Positions 43,566 through 51,195 of a DNA stretch of 64,000 nucleotides are shown piece by piece. The notes under the pieces were generated by a model that was not told where the DNA came from, searched no databases, and was given only the letters and a program-made list of their open reading frames with translations. The stretch covers positions 1,736,001 through 1,800,000 of the forward strand of contig CAVRYY010000001.1 in the NCBI GenBank assembly GCA_963725655.1, written 5' to 3'. Positions within the stretch are counted from its first letter, which is position 1; each line of letters starts with the position of its first letter. The position numbers and the translations under genes were made by a program. This stretch comes from CAVRXT01 sp963725655 (GTDB lineage Bacteria; Acidobacteriota; Terriglobia; Acidiferrales; UBA7541).

Positions 43566-45047
43566 ATGGCGAGTAGCCCGCAAACGAACGTCCGAAAATA
43601 TCAAATGTTGATCAACGGAAAGTGGCACGACGGCGATGGTGCCGCGCCCCTCTCCGTCTACGATCCTTCCACCGAGGAAGTGATCGCCACGGTCCCAGAC
43701 GCCGGGCCGGGCGCGGTGAATGCCGCCGTCGCCGCCGCCAAGGCCGCCTTCGAGACCGGTCCCTGGAGCTCCACCTCCGCGCAAGAGCGCGGCCGCGTGC
43801 TATTCCGCCTGGCGGAGAAAATACGCCAGAATTCCGACATGCTCGCGCACATCGAGTGCCAGAATTCCGGCAAGCCCATCATCGAAGCCGAATACGATAT
43901 CACCGACGCGGTTACCTGTTTCGAATACTACGGCGGAATGGCCACGAAGATCACCGGACAAGTGAATCCGGTTCCCGACAACGCCCTCAGCCTTTCGATG
44001 AAAGAGCCGGTGGGTGTGGCCGGGCAGATCATTCCGTGGAATTACCCGCTGCTGATGGCCGCCTGGAAGCTGGCACCGGCGCTGGCCGCCGGTTGCACCT
44101 GCGTTTTGAAGCCCGCGGAACAGACCCCGCTCACCGCCCTCGAGATGGCGGCGTGGTTCCCGGAAGTAGGCCTGCCCGACGGCGTGGTGAACATCATAAC
44201 CGGCCTGGGCGAATCTACCGGCGCGCCCCTGGTGCGCCACCCGGACGTGAACAAGATTGCTTTCACCGGCAGCGCCGAAGTCGGAAAAATAATCATGAAG
44301 TCCGCGGCGGATACGGTGAAGCGCGTCACCCTCGAACTGGGAGGGAAGTCACCCAACATTTTCTTTGCCGACGCCGATTTTGAAGCGGCCATCGACGGCG
44401 CGCTGTTCGGCGTATTCATCAATCAGGGTGAAGTGTGTTCCGCGGGCAGCCGCATCCTGGTCGAGAAAAAAATCTACTCGAAATTTGTCGACGCTATGGC
44501 CGCCAAGGCGAAAACCATCCGTCTGGGCGCTCCGCTCGAGCGCGAAACCAAGATGGGTCCGCTGGTGAGTAAGGATCAATACGACCGTGTGCGGTCCTAT
44601 CAGGAACTCGGCAAGAAAGAAGCGAAGGTCGCCGCCGGTGGCGGCCGCGCTGCGCATCTCGATCGTGGATTCTACGTCGAGCCCACCATTTTTTATGACG
44701 TCGATAATTCCGCGCGCATCGCCCAGGAAGAAATCTTTGGCCCGGTGGCCGCCGTGATTCCATTCGCCGACGAAGCCGAAGCGATCCGCATCGCCAACGC
44801 CACTCCCTACGGCTTGGCCGCGGCGGTTTGGTCCCGCGACATCTTCCGCGCGTTTCGCACCGTAAAGGCACTGCGCGCGGGAATCGTCTGGGTCAATCAC
44901 ATGCAACCGACCTACGTCGAAGCTCCCTGGGGCGGCTATAAGCAGTCCGGATTCGGCCGCGAGCTCGGCCCCCACGGTGTGGATGAGTATCTCGAGACCA
45001 AGCAGGTCCACATCAATCTCAATGAAACCCCGATTGGATGGTACTGA
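43566..45047 (+). CDS. NAD-dependent aldehyde dehydrogenase, betaine/4-aminobutyraldehyde dehydrogenase type
   Basis: This 493-residue enzyme oxidises an aldehyde to the acid. The Glu motif VTLELGGKSPNIFFADADF and the catalytic Cys in INQGEVCSAGSR (near residue 295) are intact, and the nucleotide-binding PWNYPLLMAAWKLAPALAAGC is present (cited in parts: PWNYPLLMAAWK and LAPALAAGC). The C-terminus KQVHINLNETPIGWY matches the aminoaldehyde/betaine-aldehyde group. ATG 43566 has TAGGAG six bases upstream, which excludes ATG 43560. Placement one base before a GABA-aminotransferase-like gene suggests it makes GABA from 4-aminobutyraldehyde, the product expected of an SpdH-like enzyme. Confidence 0.8.
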   Translation: MASSPQTNVRKYQMLINGKWHDGDGAAPLSVYDPSTEEVIATVPDAGPGAVNAAVAAAKAAFETGPWSSTSAQERGRVLFRLAEKIRQNSDMLAHIECQNSGKPIIEAEYDITDAVTCFEYYGGMATKITGQVNPVPDNALSLSMKEPVGVAGQIIPWNYPLLMAAWKLAPALAAGCTCVLKPAEQTPLTALEMAAWFPEVGLPDGVVNIITGLGESTGAPLVRHPDVNKIAFTGSAEVGKIIMKSAADTVKRVTLELGGKSPNIFFADADFEAAIDGALFGVFINQGEVCSAGSRILVEKKIYSKFVDAMAAKAKTIRLGAPLERETKMGPLVSKDQYDRVRSYQELGKKEAKVAAGGGRAAHLDRGFYVEPTIFYDVDNSARIAQEEIFGPVAAVIPFADEAEAIRIANATPYGLAAAVWSRDIFRAFRTVKALRAGIVWVNHMQPTYVEAPWGGYKQSGFGRELGPHGVDEYLETKQVHINLNETPIGWY

Positions 45048-45048
45048 C

Positions 45049-46413
45049 ATGCCCAACATTGAACTGCGCACCGCCATACCCGGACCGAAATCCACCCAAC
45101 TAATGCAACGCCGCGTCGCCGCGGTTCCGCGTGGTCCCGCCCACGCCACCCCGGTGTTTGCCGCGAAAGCGGAAGGCGCGGTGATCGAAGACGTGGACGG
45201 CAACACGCTGATCGACTTTGCCGGCGGAATCGGCTGCGTCAACGTAGGCCATCGTTCCCCCGGCATCGTGCGCGCCATACAACAGCAGCTCGAGAAATTC
45301 GTGCACACCTGCTTCAGCGTCGCCCCGTATGAGGGATACGTCGAGCTCGCCGAGAAATTGAATGCTTTGGTTCCCGGAAAGTTTCCGAAGAAGACCCTGC
45401 TCGTGAATACCGGAGCGGAAGCCGTCGAGAACGCCATCAAAATCGCCCGGCACTACACCAAGCGCCCGGCCATTGTTTGTTTCGAAGACGCATTTCACGG
45501 CCGCACTATGCTGACCATGTCCCTCACCAGCAAAACCAATCCCTACAAAGAGGGATTCGCACCCTTCGCTTCCGATATTTACCGCGTGCCGTTCGCTTAC
45601 TGCTACCGCTGTTCCTATTCGCTCACCTATCCCGGGTGCAAAGTGTTCTGCGCGTCGCATATCGAAGACACGTTCAAGCGCGTGGTGGCCGCCGATTCGA
45701 TTGCCGCGATTATCGTCGAGCCCATTCTCGGCGAAGGCGGATTCGTTACTCCGCCCCCGGAATTTCTCCCGATGCTCCAGGCCATTTGCAGGCGCCACGG
45801 AATCCTGCTGATTGCCGATGAAGTCCAGACTGGCATGGGACGTACCGGAGCGATCTTTGCCTGTGAAAAATTCGGAATCGAGCCGGATATTCTGATCACC
45901 GCGAAATCTCTCGGCGGCGGGTTGCCGATCGGCTCAGTGACTGGCCGTGCGGAAATTATGGACGCACCAGGCAAAGGAGCTTTGGGCGGCACCTTTGCCG
46001 GGAATCCTCTGGCCTGCGCCGCGGCGCTGGCGGTGATCGAAGAGTTGCAGAATGGACGATTGATGAGCCGCGCCAACGAACTGGGGGAACGTTTCGAGCA
46101 GCGTTCGCGTCAATGGCAGAAGCGCTGGGCCATCGTTGGCGAGACGCGCGGGTTGGGCGCGATGCGCGCCATCGAGCTGGTCCGTTCCCGCGAGACTCGC
46201 GAGCCCGCCAAGGAAGAGACCGAGAAAGTCGTAAAATATTGCTATGAACACGGCCTGCTCACCATTTCCGCAGGCACGTACGGCAACGTCCTCCGGGTTC
46301 TCGTGCCCCTGGTAATTACCGACGACCAGTTCGCAGAAGGGCTCGACGTCATCGAAGCGGCCTTGGCGTCCGTTTGCGAATCGCGTGAGCCGGTTGGCTC
46401 TTACTCCGCATAA
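45049..46413 (+). CDS. gabT: Class III aminotransferase, 4-aminobutyrate aminotransferase-like
   Basis: This 454-residue PLP enzyme is of the GABA-aminotransferase type, which turns GABA and 2-oxoglutarate into succinic semialdehyde and glutamate. Motifs are VNTGAEAVENAIKIAR, AFHGRTMLTMSLTSK, ADEVQTGMGRTG and ITAKSLGGGLPIGSVTG (PLP Lys). A cysteine-rich loop, YCYRCSYSLTYPGCKVFCA, lies near residue 185 with four Cys in two pairs, as in a subgroup of these enzymes. ATG 45049 starts one base after the aldehyde dehydrogenase stop, so the two are translationally linked. The exact amino donor is not proven. Confidence 0.8.
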   Translation: MPNIELRTAIPGPKSTQLMQRRVAAVPRGPAHATPVFAAKAEGAVIEDVDGNTLIDFAGGIGCVNVGHRSPGIVRAIQQQLEKFVHTCFSVAPYEGYVELAEKLNALVPGKFPKKTLLVNTGAEAVENAIKIARHYTKRPAIVCFEDAFHGRTMLTMSLTSKTNPYKEGFAPFASDIYRVPFAYCYRCSYSLTYPGCKVFCASHIEDTFKRVVAADSIAAIIVEPILGEGGFVTPPPEFLPMLQAICRRHGILLIADEVQTGMGRTGAIFACEKFGIEPDILITAKSLGGGLPIGSVTGRAEIMDAPGKGALGGTFAGNPLACAAALAVIEELQNGRLMSRANELGERFEQRSRQWQKRWAIVGETRGLGAMRAIELVRSRETREPAKEETEKVVKYCYEHGLLTISAGTYGNVLRVLVPLVITDDQFAEGLDVIEAALASVCESREPVGSYSA

Positions 46414-46448
46414 ATTCGCCACCGTCACGCGCCGCAAGCCGTGAGAAG

Positions 46449-47900
46449 ATGAAATCCATGAGCACCGTTTCCAATTCACTGATGACCCACGGATTTTTAG
46501 TCAACGGCAAATGGATCGCTGAAGGCGAGGCCATCCCGATTCATTCGCCCTATGACGGCGCCGTGGTCGGGACCACGTTTCGCCCCGCCTCGGCGGATCT
46601 CGAAGCCGCCATTTCGTCCTCGGTGCGCGCGTTTGAAATCACCCGCAAAATTCCGTCCTACGAGCGCCAGCGCATCCTGCGCGCTGTATCCGCCAAATTA
46701 ATCGAGCGCCGCGAGGAGTTTGCCCGCTGCATTGCGCTCGAAGCCGGAAAGCCGATCCGCACCGCCCGCGCCGAAGTCGACCGCGCGGTTCTTACATTTG
46801 CCGTTGCCGCCGAAGAATCCACTCGCATCGGCGGTGAATGGTTGCCGCTCGATGTGCAAGCCGCCACCGCAGGCCGCAGCGGCATCATTCGCCGCTTTCC
46901 GCTCGGTCCGATCGCCGCGATCACTCCGTTCAATTTTCCGCTGAATCTGGTCGCCCATAAGCTCGCCCCCGCCATCGCCGCCGGTTGCACCGTGGTCCTC
47001 AAGCCCGCCCCGCAGACGCCTTTCAGCTCCTTCTTGCTGGGCGAAGCGATCGAGAGCGCCGGATGGCCGCCGGGCGCGCTGAATATTCTGCCGCTATCGA
47101 ATTCCGACGCTGAAAAAATGGTCGCTGACGACCGCCTGAAAATGCTCACCTTCACCGGCAGCGGCAAAGTCGGCTGGATGCTCAAGGCTAAGTCCGGCAA
47201 GAAAAAACTGACCCTGGAACTCGGCGGCAACGCCGCGGTAATCGTCCACAGCGACGCTGACCTTGAATTTGCCGCCGAGCGCTGCGTGGCCGGAGGGTTT
47301 GCGTATGCCGGCCAGAGCTGCATCTCCGCGCAGCGAATCTTCGTGCAGCGTGGCGTGGAAAAAAAGTTTACCGATGCGCTGCTCGCGCGCGTCGCCAAAC
47401 TCGTCACCGGCGATCCGCTCGATGAGGCCGCCGATGTTGGCCCTATGATCAATGAGGACGCGGCCCGCCGCGCGGAATCGTGGATTAACGAAGCCGTTCA
47501 ACAGGGAGCCACGCTGCTCGCAGGCGGCGCTCGCCGCGGAGCCGTCCTCGATCCGGCCGTCCTGTCGCACACTCGCCCGGAAATGAAAGTGAGCTGCGAG
47601 GAAGTTTTCGCGCCGGTAGTGGTCATTCAGCCCTACGAGCATTTTGATGACGCGGTGCGCGAGGTCAATCGATCGCCGTACGGATTGCAGGCCGGGCTCT
47701 TTACGCGCGACGTGAAACTCATCTTCCAGGCATATCAGGAATTGGAGGTGGGCGGACTGATCGTCGGCGATAGTTCCGCCTTCCGCATTGACCCCATGCC
47801 CTACGGCGGAGTGAAGGATTCCGGAATCGGCCGGGAGGGATTGCGCTACGCCATCGAGGAAATGACCGAGCCGCGGCTACTCGTTCTCAATCTCGCCTAA
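46449..47900 (+). CDS. Aldehyde dehydrogenase, possible succinate-semialdehyde dehydrogenase
   Basis: This 483-residue aldehyde dehydrogenase has the usual elements: PLGPIAAITPFNFPLNLVAH, TFTGSGKVGW, LELGGNAAVIVHSDADLE and the catalytic Cys in YAGQSCISAQRIFV. The C-terminus (EEMTEPRLLVLN) places it near the lactaldehyde/non-phosphorylating glyceraldehyde-3-phosphate dehydrogenase branch rather than classical GabD. It lies 35 bases after the gabT-like gene, where it would complete GABA to succinate by removing succinic semialdehyde. That is inferred from position. ATG 46449 is taken; 46458 is possible. Confidence 0.75.
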   Translation: MKSMSTVSNSLMTHGFLVNGKWIAEGEAIPIHSPYDGAVVGTTFRPASADLEAAISSSVRAFEITRKIPSYERQRILRAVSAKLIERREEFARCIALEAGKPIRTARAEVDRAVLTFAVAAEESTRIGGEWLPLDVQAATAGRSGIIRRFPLGPIAAITPFNFPLNLVAHKLAPAIAAGCTVVLKPAPQTPFSSFLLGEAIESAGWPPGALNILPLSNSDAEKMVADDRLKMLTFTGSGKVGWMLKAKSGKKKLTLELGGNAAVIVHSDADLEFAAERCVAGGFAYAGQSCISAQRIFVQRGVEKKFTDALLARVAKLVTGDPLDEAADVGPMINEDAARRAESWINEAVQQGATLLAGGARRGAVLDPAVLSHTRPEMKVSCEEVFAPVVVIQPYEHFDDAVREVNRSPYGLQAGLFTRDVKLIFQAYQELEVGGLIVGDSSAFRIDPMPYGGVKDSGIGREGLRYAIEEMTEPRLLVLNLA

Positions 47901-47928
47901 CCATAGGAACGGCGCCGCGAAATCGCTT

Positions 47929-48498
47929 TTACGCTGCGGGGGAGTTGGGATCTCGCGTGACCATGCGGTTGCGGCGATTCTTGCTTAACTTTCGACCCAG
48001 CCAAATCAGCGGCACGCCGGTAGCGAACAACAGCAATGACGCCGGTTCCGGCACCGGTGCGCTGATCGCAACCACCTGATTCACGAATCGCGATGGCATT
48101 CCCGCGCGCCCAATTTTCGTCGCGTCCGCACTCTGTGGACCACTGAACAACGCGTACGTGATGCTATCGCCGCTCGGCGCGCCGATGGCACACGATCCCA
48201 AGTCGCTGCTCGGCGTGGTTGCACTGTGCGTGTTGGACGCAGCCACTCCCGTGCCGGGCATCTGATTCACAATCGAACACGTGAACGACCCAGCGTGCGG
48301 CCCGTCAAAAATTGCTTCCAGGGTGATGGGTGCGATGTTGGTCGATGGGGGTTTGATGGTGCCGTTGCGTACTTGCACGACCGGGGTTCTACTGAGGGCC
48401 TGCGACTGCGGATCGAATGCCTGGACTCCGTCGCCACGGGCGTCGAAGGCACCGGCTAAGACCAGCCCGGCAACTAACAACGACCGTAGGTACGTCAT
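47929..48498 (-). CDS. PEP-CTERM sorting-domain protein
   Basis: This 189-residue exported protein has an N-terminal signal (MTYLRSLLVAGLVLAGAFDARG) cited here as TYLRSLLVAGLVLAGAF. The C-terminal sorting signal is VPEPASLLLFATGVPLIWLG followed by a basic tail (KLSKNRRNR). PEP-CTERM proteins are processed by exosortase and are linked to exopolysaccharide or biofilm; no exosortase gene is in this window. The middle is a beta-rich region of unknown function with two cysteines. ATG 48498 is used because the upstream extension is not signal-like. It is convergent with the aldehyde dehydrogenase gene. Confidence 0.8.
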   Translation of the reverse strand: MTYLRSLLVAGLVLAGAFDARGDGVQAFDPQSQALSRTPVVQVRNGTIKPPSTNIAPITLEAIFDGPHAGSFTCSIVNQMPGTGVAASNTHSATTPSSDLGSCAIGAPSGDSITYALFSGPQSADATKIGRAGMPSRFVNQVVAISAPVPEPASLLLFATGVPLIWLGRKLSKNRRNRMVTRDPNSPAA

Positions 48499-48806
48499 TT
48501 TTACGTTCTCCAAGTAGTTCCTACATGGTACAGCAGGTAGTGTGCCATTCAATGAGAATCGTGAGAATTTTATAAGTGCTCCAGTATCAATGACTTAATT
48601 TGTGGAAAACTTTGTAGCCAGTATCAAAGTGCTAAACTTTTGCACATTTTTGCCCACCAGCTCCACTTCGTGTATAGGACGTACGGCAGTCCTAACCGTC
48701 CACACGGGCTCAGTACACTCACCTAAGTAGACGCCCGGATCACTCGTGCGCAAAAAAATGGGACGTCGTTTCGTGGCGCGAAGCGGCGTCCCGTTCAACA
48801 CACTTT
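48499..48806. other. 308-bp intergenic region before the PEP-CTERM gene
   Basis: No gene is supported. The 48540-48660 part is AT-rich and probably carries the promoter of the minus-strand PEP-CTERM gene, but no clean -35/-10 pair was seen. The large FecR-domain gene ends at 48807. Confidence 0.4.
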
Positions 48807-50927
48807 CTAGCGGGGGTGTCCACCCGAATGTCCCGAACCGCCGGAAGCATGTTGTCCGCCGCCTCCGCCCGCACTCCGTCCGCCATTCCGCCCGCCATTC
48901 CGCCCGCTATTTCCATTGCCGCCGCCGGAGTTCGACGGCGCGCGATACGTCGGACTTGGCCGGCTGGAAGAATTTTGGCTCGGTGCGCGGTAAGTATTTG
49001 TCGGCGGCCGATATGTGTTTGCCGCCGGTGGGCGATAAGTATTCGCCGGCGCGCGAGAACCTGAGTTTCCTCCGCCGTAAGACGGCGTCGACCGCGGCGC
49101 AACAATCGGACGGCTCATGTTCAGCGACGGACGAGCGTAGCTCCGGTTGTTCGGCGCAGAATACCCGCGCCCCGCCGCAGATGCTCCGCCCGAATTTCCC
49201 GCCGCGTGCGACGACGACGGAGGCGTGAACGTGTGCCAGTTGCCTTGCGCGGCTGGCGAAGAATGCGCCGCACCCGAATTCCCGTTGCTGTTCCCATTGC
49301 TGTGATTTGCGAAGCTCGAGTTGCCGTTCACCGTGGTGTGCGTAGCCGCAGGCGCCGTGAAGCCGCGGCCGCTGCTTCCCGCGCCGGCCCCAGCCCTCGA
49401 TACATTTTGCGCGCCGTTATAGAAATGTTGCTGCGCCATCGAATGGCTCGGTACCGATGAAGGGTTCACCGGCCGGCTCACCGATTGATAGCTCGCCTTC
49501 GTCGGCTGAACCGGCATCCGCCCGGAAACCATCCCGCCTTGCCGCAACGTCCTCGAATCGATCGCCATCTGATGCGCCGGAACCGCGCCGTGCCCGAATT
49601 CATTCGATCCCATCGAAGACAAGCCGCCGCGAACTCGCGCGTTGGTGGCCGCCAGTCCGATGTTGGAATAAGGATGCGCCAAGCCGCGCGGACCGAGCGG
49701 CGCATACCCGCCGCCCACTCGCCCGCCAAACCCGGTCACTCCATAGTGCCGGCCGTACCCTCCGTACCACGGATGATAGAAGTCCCCAGGTCCGATCGCC
49801 AGCCAGCCCACCCGTCCGAAACCAAAGCCCACTCCGAATCCAATTCCGAATCCGGCATGCCCGCCGAAACCAAAGAACGAAACATACGCCGGCGCCCACA
49901 CCGGGTAATATTCCGGATACCCGGCCACCGGCCCGGGCCACCAGCACCAGCTGCCGCCATACACAAACCACCGTCCGTAATGATACGGAGCCCATCCCCA
50001 CGGCTCGTACGATACCCATGTCCATCCGTAGTACGGTTCGTACGTCCACCGTCCGTCACGATACGGAGCCCAGTCCGCCCCGCCCGACGGCACCCAAACG
50101 TTGCCGTAGTCCGGTACGTTCTGCCAGCGTCCGTAAGCATCCAGGTCCTGCGATCCAACGTAGTAGCGATCGGTGTGCTGCCAGCTCGCCGCCTGATTGA
50201 TGTGGCGGTCGCGGTCGCCATTCCACTGATCCCATTCATCGCGCCCTGGCGCGTCGCTGGTCTGATATTGCGGATTGTCCGTCCCGCGAATCGTGATCAT
50301 CTGGCCGGCCGAGATGCGCGTGCTGCCTTGCTGCGTGCTGATATCCGCCTGGCCCCGCACCACGATCACGCGCGTATCCGAATCCGAGCGCACCTCCACG
50401 CGGAAGATGCCATCGCCCACCGGATGCACCGACATGTTGGGAGTGTCGATTTGCGACTGCGCTTCACTTCCAGCCGTCACGCTCAGGTCCATCAATCCGG
50501 ATCCGAGTTGCACCTGAATATGTTTGCGCGTGAGGTCCGCAATCTTGGCACTGCTGTTCTGGTCCATCCGCAGAATGTTCGCGAAGTCCAGTTCCACCTC
50601 CGTTCGCCCGCCCGCGCCGGTGGCCACGCTGTCGCCCGGCACCACCGGGGTGTTCATCGTGGCGACAGCCCAATCCGTCGAGCCGTTGTGTTGGGTCGAG
50701 ACATCGCCGTGAATCAAACTAACGCGCCCCACTCCCGGCGCCGACGCCGCATCGGCTTGCCCGTCAGTGGCATTGCCCTGCGCATCCGCAGAATTGCCTT
50801 GCGCATCCACGGAATTGGTCTGCGCATCGGCCGAGTTCGCTTGCGCATCGGGCGGAGCATCCTGCGCGCGCGCCGCACTGGCGAATGCCAGAACCAGCGC
50901 CGCCATCGTGAGAAGAAGTTTTTTCAT
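48807..50927 (-). CDS. Large secreted FecR-domain protein with Tyr/Trp/Gly-rich region and repeats
   Basis: This 706-residue protein has a signal peptide (KKLLLTMAALVLAFASAARA), then a repeat region (residues 27-56, seven-residue NSADAQG-type units) and a FecR-like domain (about residues 65-190: VSLIHGDVSTQHNGSTDW, VVRGQADIST, ISAGQMITI). A Trp/Tyr/Gly-rich middle with the recurring pattern PxGxDWAPYRDGRW follows (DUF6600-like), then a long low-complexity Ser/Gly/Asn/Pro tail with TYRPP/TYRAP repeats. ATG 50927 has GGGAGG seven bases upstream; longer starts lack this. It is probably periplasmic or surface-exposed. No partner sigma or anti-sigma gene is adjacent, so a FecR-type signalling role is not supported. 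Confidence 0.8.
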   Translation of the reverse strand: MKKLLLTMAALVLAFASAARAQDAPPDAQANSADAQTNSVDAQGNSADAQGNATDGQADAASAPGVGRVSLIHGDVSTQHNGSTDWAVATMNTPVVPGDSVATGAGGRTEVELDFANILRMDQNSSAKIADLTRKHIQVQLGSGLMDLSVTAGSEAQSQIDTPNMSVHPVGDGIFRVEVRSDSDTRVIVVRGQADISTQQGSTRISAGQMITIRGTDNPQYQTSDAPGRDEWDQWNGDRDRHINQAASWQHTDRYYVGSQDLDAYGRWQNVPDYGNVWVPSGGADWAPYRDGRWTYEPYYGWTWVSYEPWGWAPYHYGRWFVYGGSWCWWPGPVAGYPEYYPVWAPAYVSFFGFGGHAGFGIGFGVGFGFGRVGWLAIGPGDFYHPWYGGYGRHYGVTGFGGRVGGGYAPLGPRGLAHPYSNIGLAATNARVRGGLSSMGSNEFGHGAVPAHQMAIDSRTLRQGGMVSGRMPVQPTKASYQSVSRPVNPSSVPSHSMAQQHFYNGAQNVSRAGAGAGSSGRGFTAPAATHTTVNGNSSFANHSNGNSNGNSGAAHSSPAAQGNWHTFTPPSSSHAAGNSGGASAAGRGYSAPNNRSYARPSLNMSRPIVAPRSTPSYGGGNSGSRAPANTYRPPAANTYRPPTNTYRAPSQNSSSRPSPTYRAPSNSGGGNGNSGRNGGRNGGRSAGGGGGQHASGGSGHSGGHPR
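50761..50862. repeat. 21-bp minisatellite inside the FecR-domain gene, about four to five units
   Basis: On the plus strand each unit contains GCGCATC followed by a variable part and GAATT or GAGTT; units repeat every 21 bases. They encode the seven-residue repeats DAQGNSA, DAQGNSV, DAQTNSA and DAQANSA near the mature N-terminus. Confidence 0.85.
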
Positions 50928-51103
50928 TTTCGCGCCTCCCGACCGTCCCCTCAAAGTGTGGCCTTGACCGTCCGGGTTCATCTTCATGATTCCGCTGTAG
51001 ATAATGCAGGTGCAGGACCAAACGTGGTTTGTCCATCGGAATTCAGTAAGTCGCTGAATCTAAGTTGGTTATGGGCGCTCGGGAAAACCCGCGGGCAGCC
51101 GGC

Positions 51104-51109
51104 ATTATA
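51104..51109 (-). promoter_or_regulatory. Candidate -10 (TATAAT) of the FecR-domain gene
   Basis: A perfect TATAAT on the minus strand lies about 175 bases upstream of the FecR-domain gene start. A TTGAAA occurs too close (13 bases), so the -35 is not convincing. Confidence 0.4.
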
Positions 51110-51120
51110 GAGGACCGGCT

Positions 51121-51150
51121 GGTTTCAACCACCACTGGTGGTTTTCAACC
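51121..51150. repeat. Palindrome flanked by short direct repeats downstream of the ntrC-like gene
   Basis: AACCACCA (51127-51134) and TGGTGGTT (51136-51143) form a near-perfect palindrome, flanked by GGTTTCAACC and GGTTTTCAACC. It lies 46 bases after the regulator stop and close to the -35 area of the FecR-domain gene. It could be a terminator or an operator. Confidence 0.5.
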
Positions 51151-51195
51151 AGCGGCCAAATCGCGTCACGGCACGCGCACGCCCCGAGACTCGAG

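Noticed and set aside
48807..50927. FecR-type sigma-factor regulation by the FecR-domain protein
   Set aside because: No ECF sigma factor or TonB-receptor partner is adjacent and the protein is a large secreted protein rather than an anti-sigma factor.
49485..51110. Plus-strand frame of 541 codons opposite the FecR-domain gene
   Set aside because: It is an Arg-rich antisense product of a low-complexity gene.
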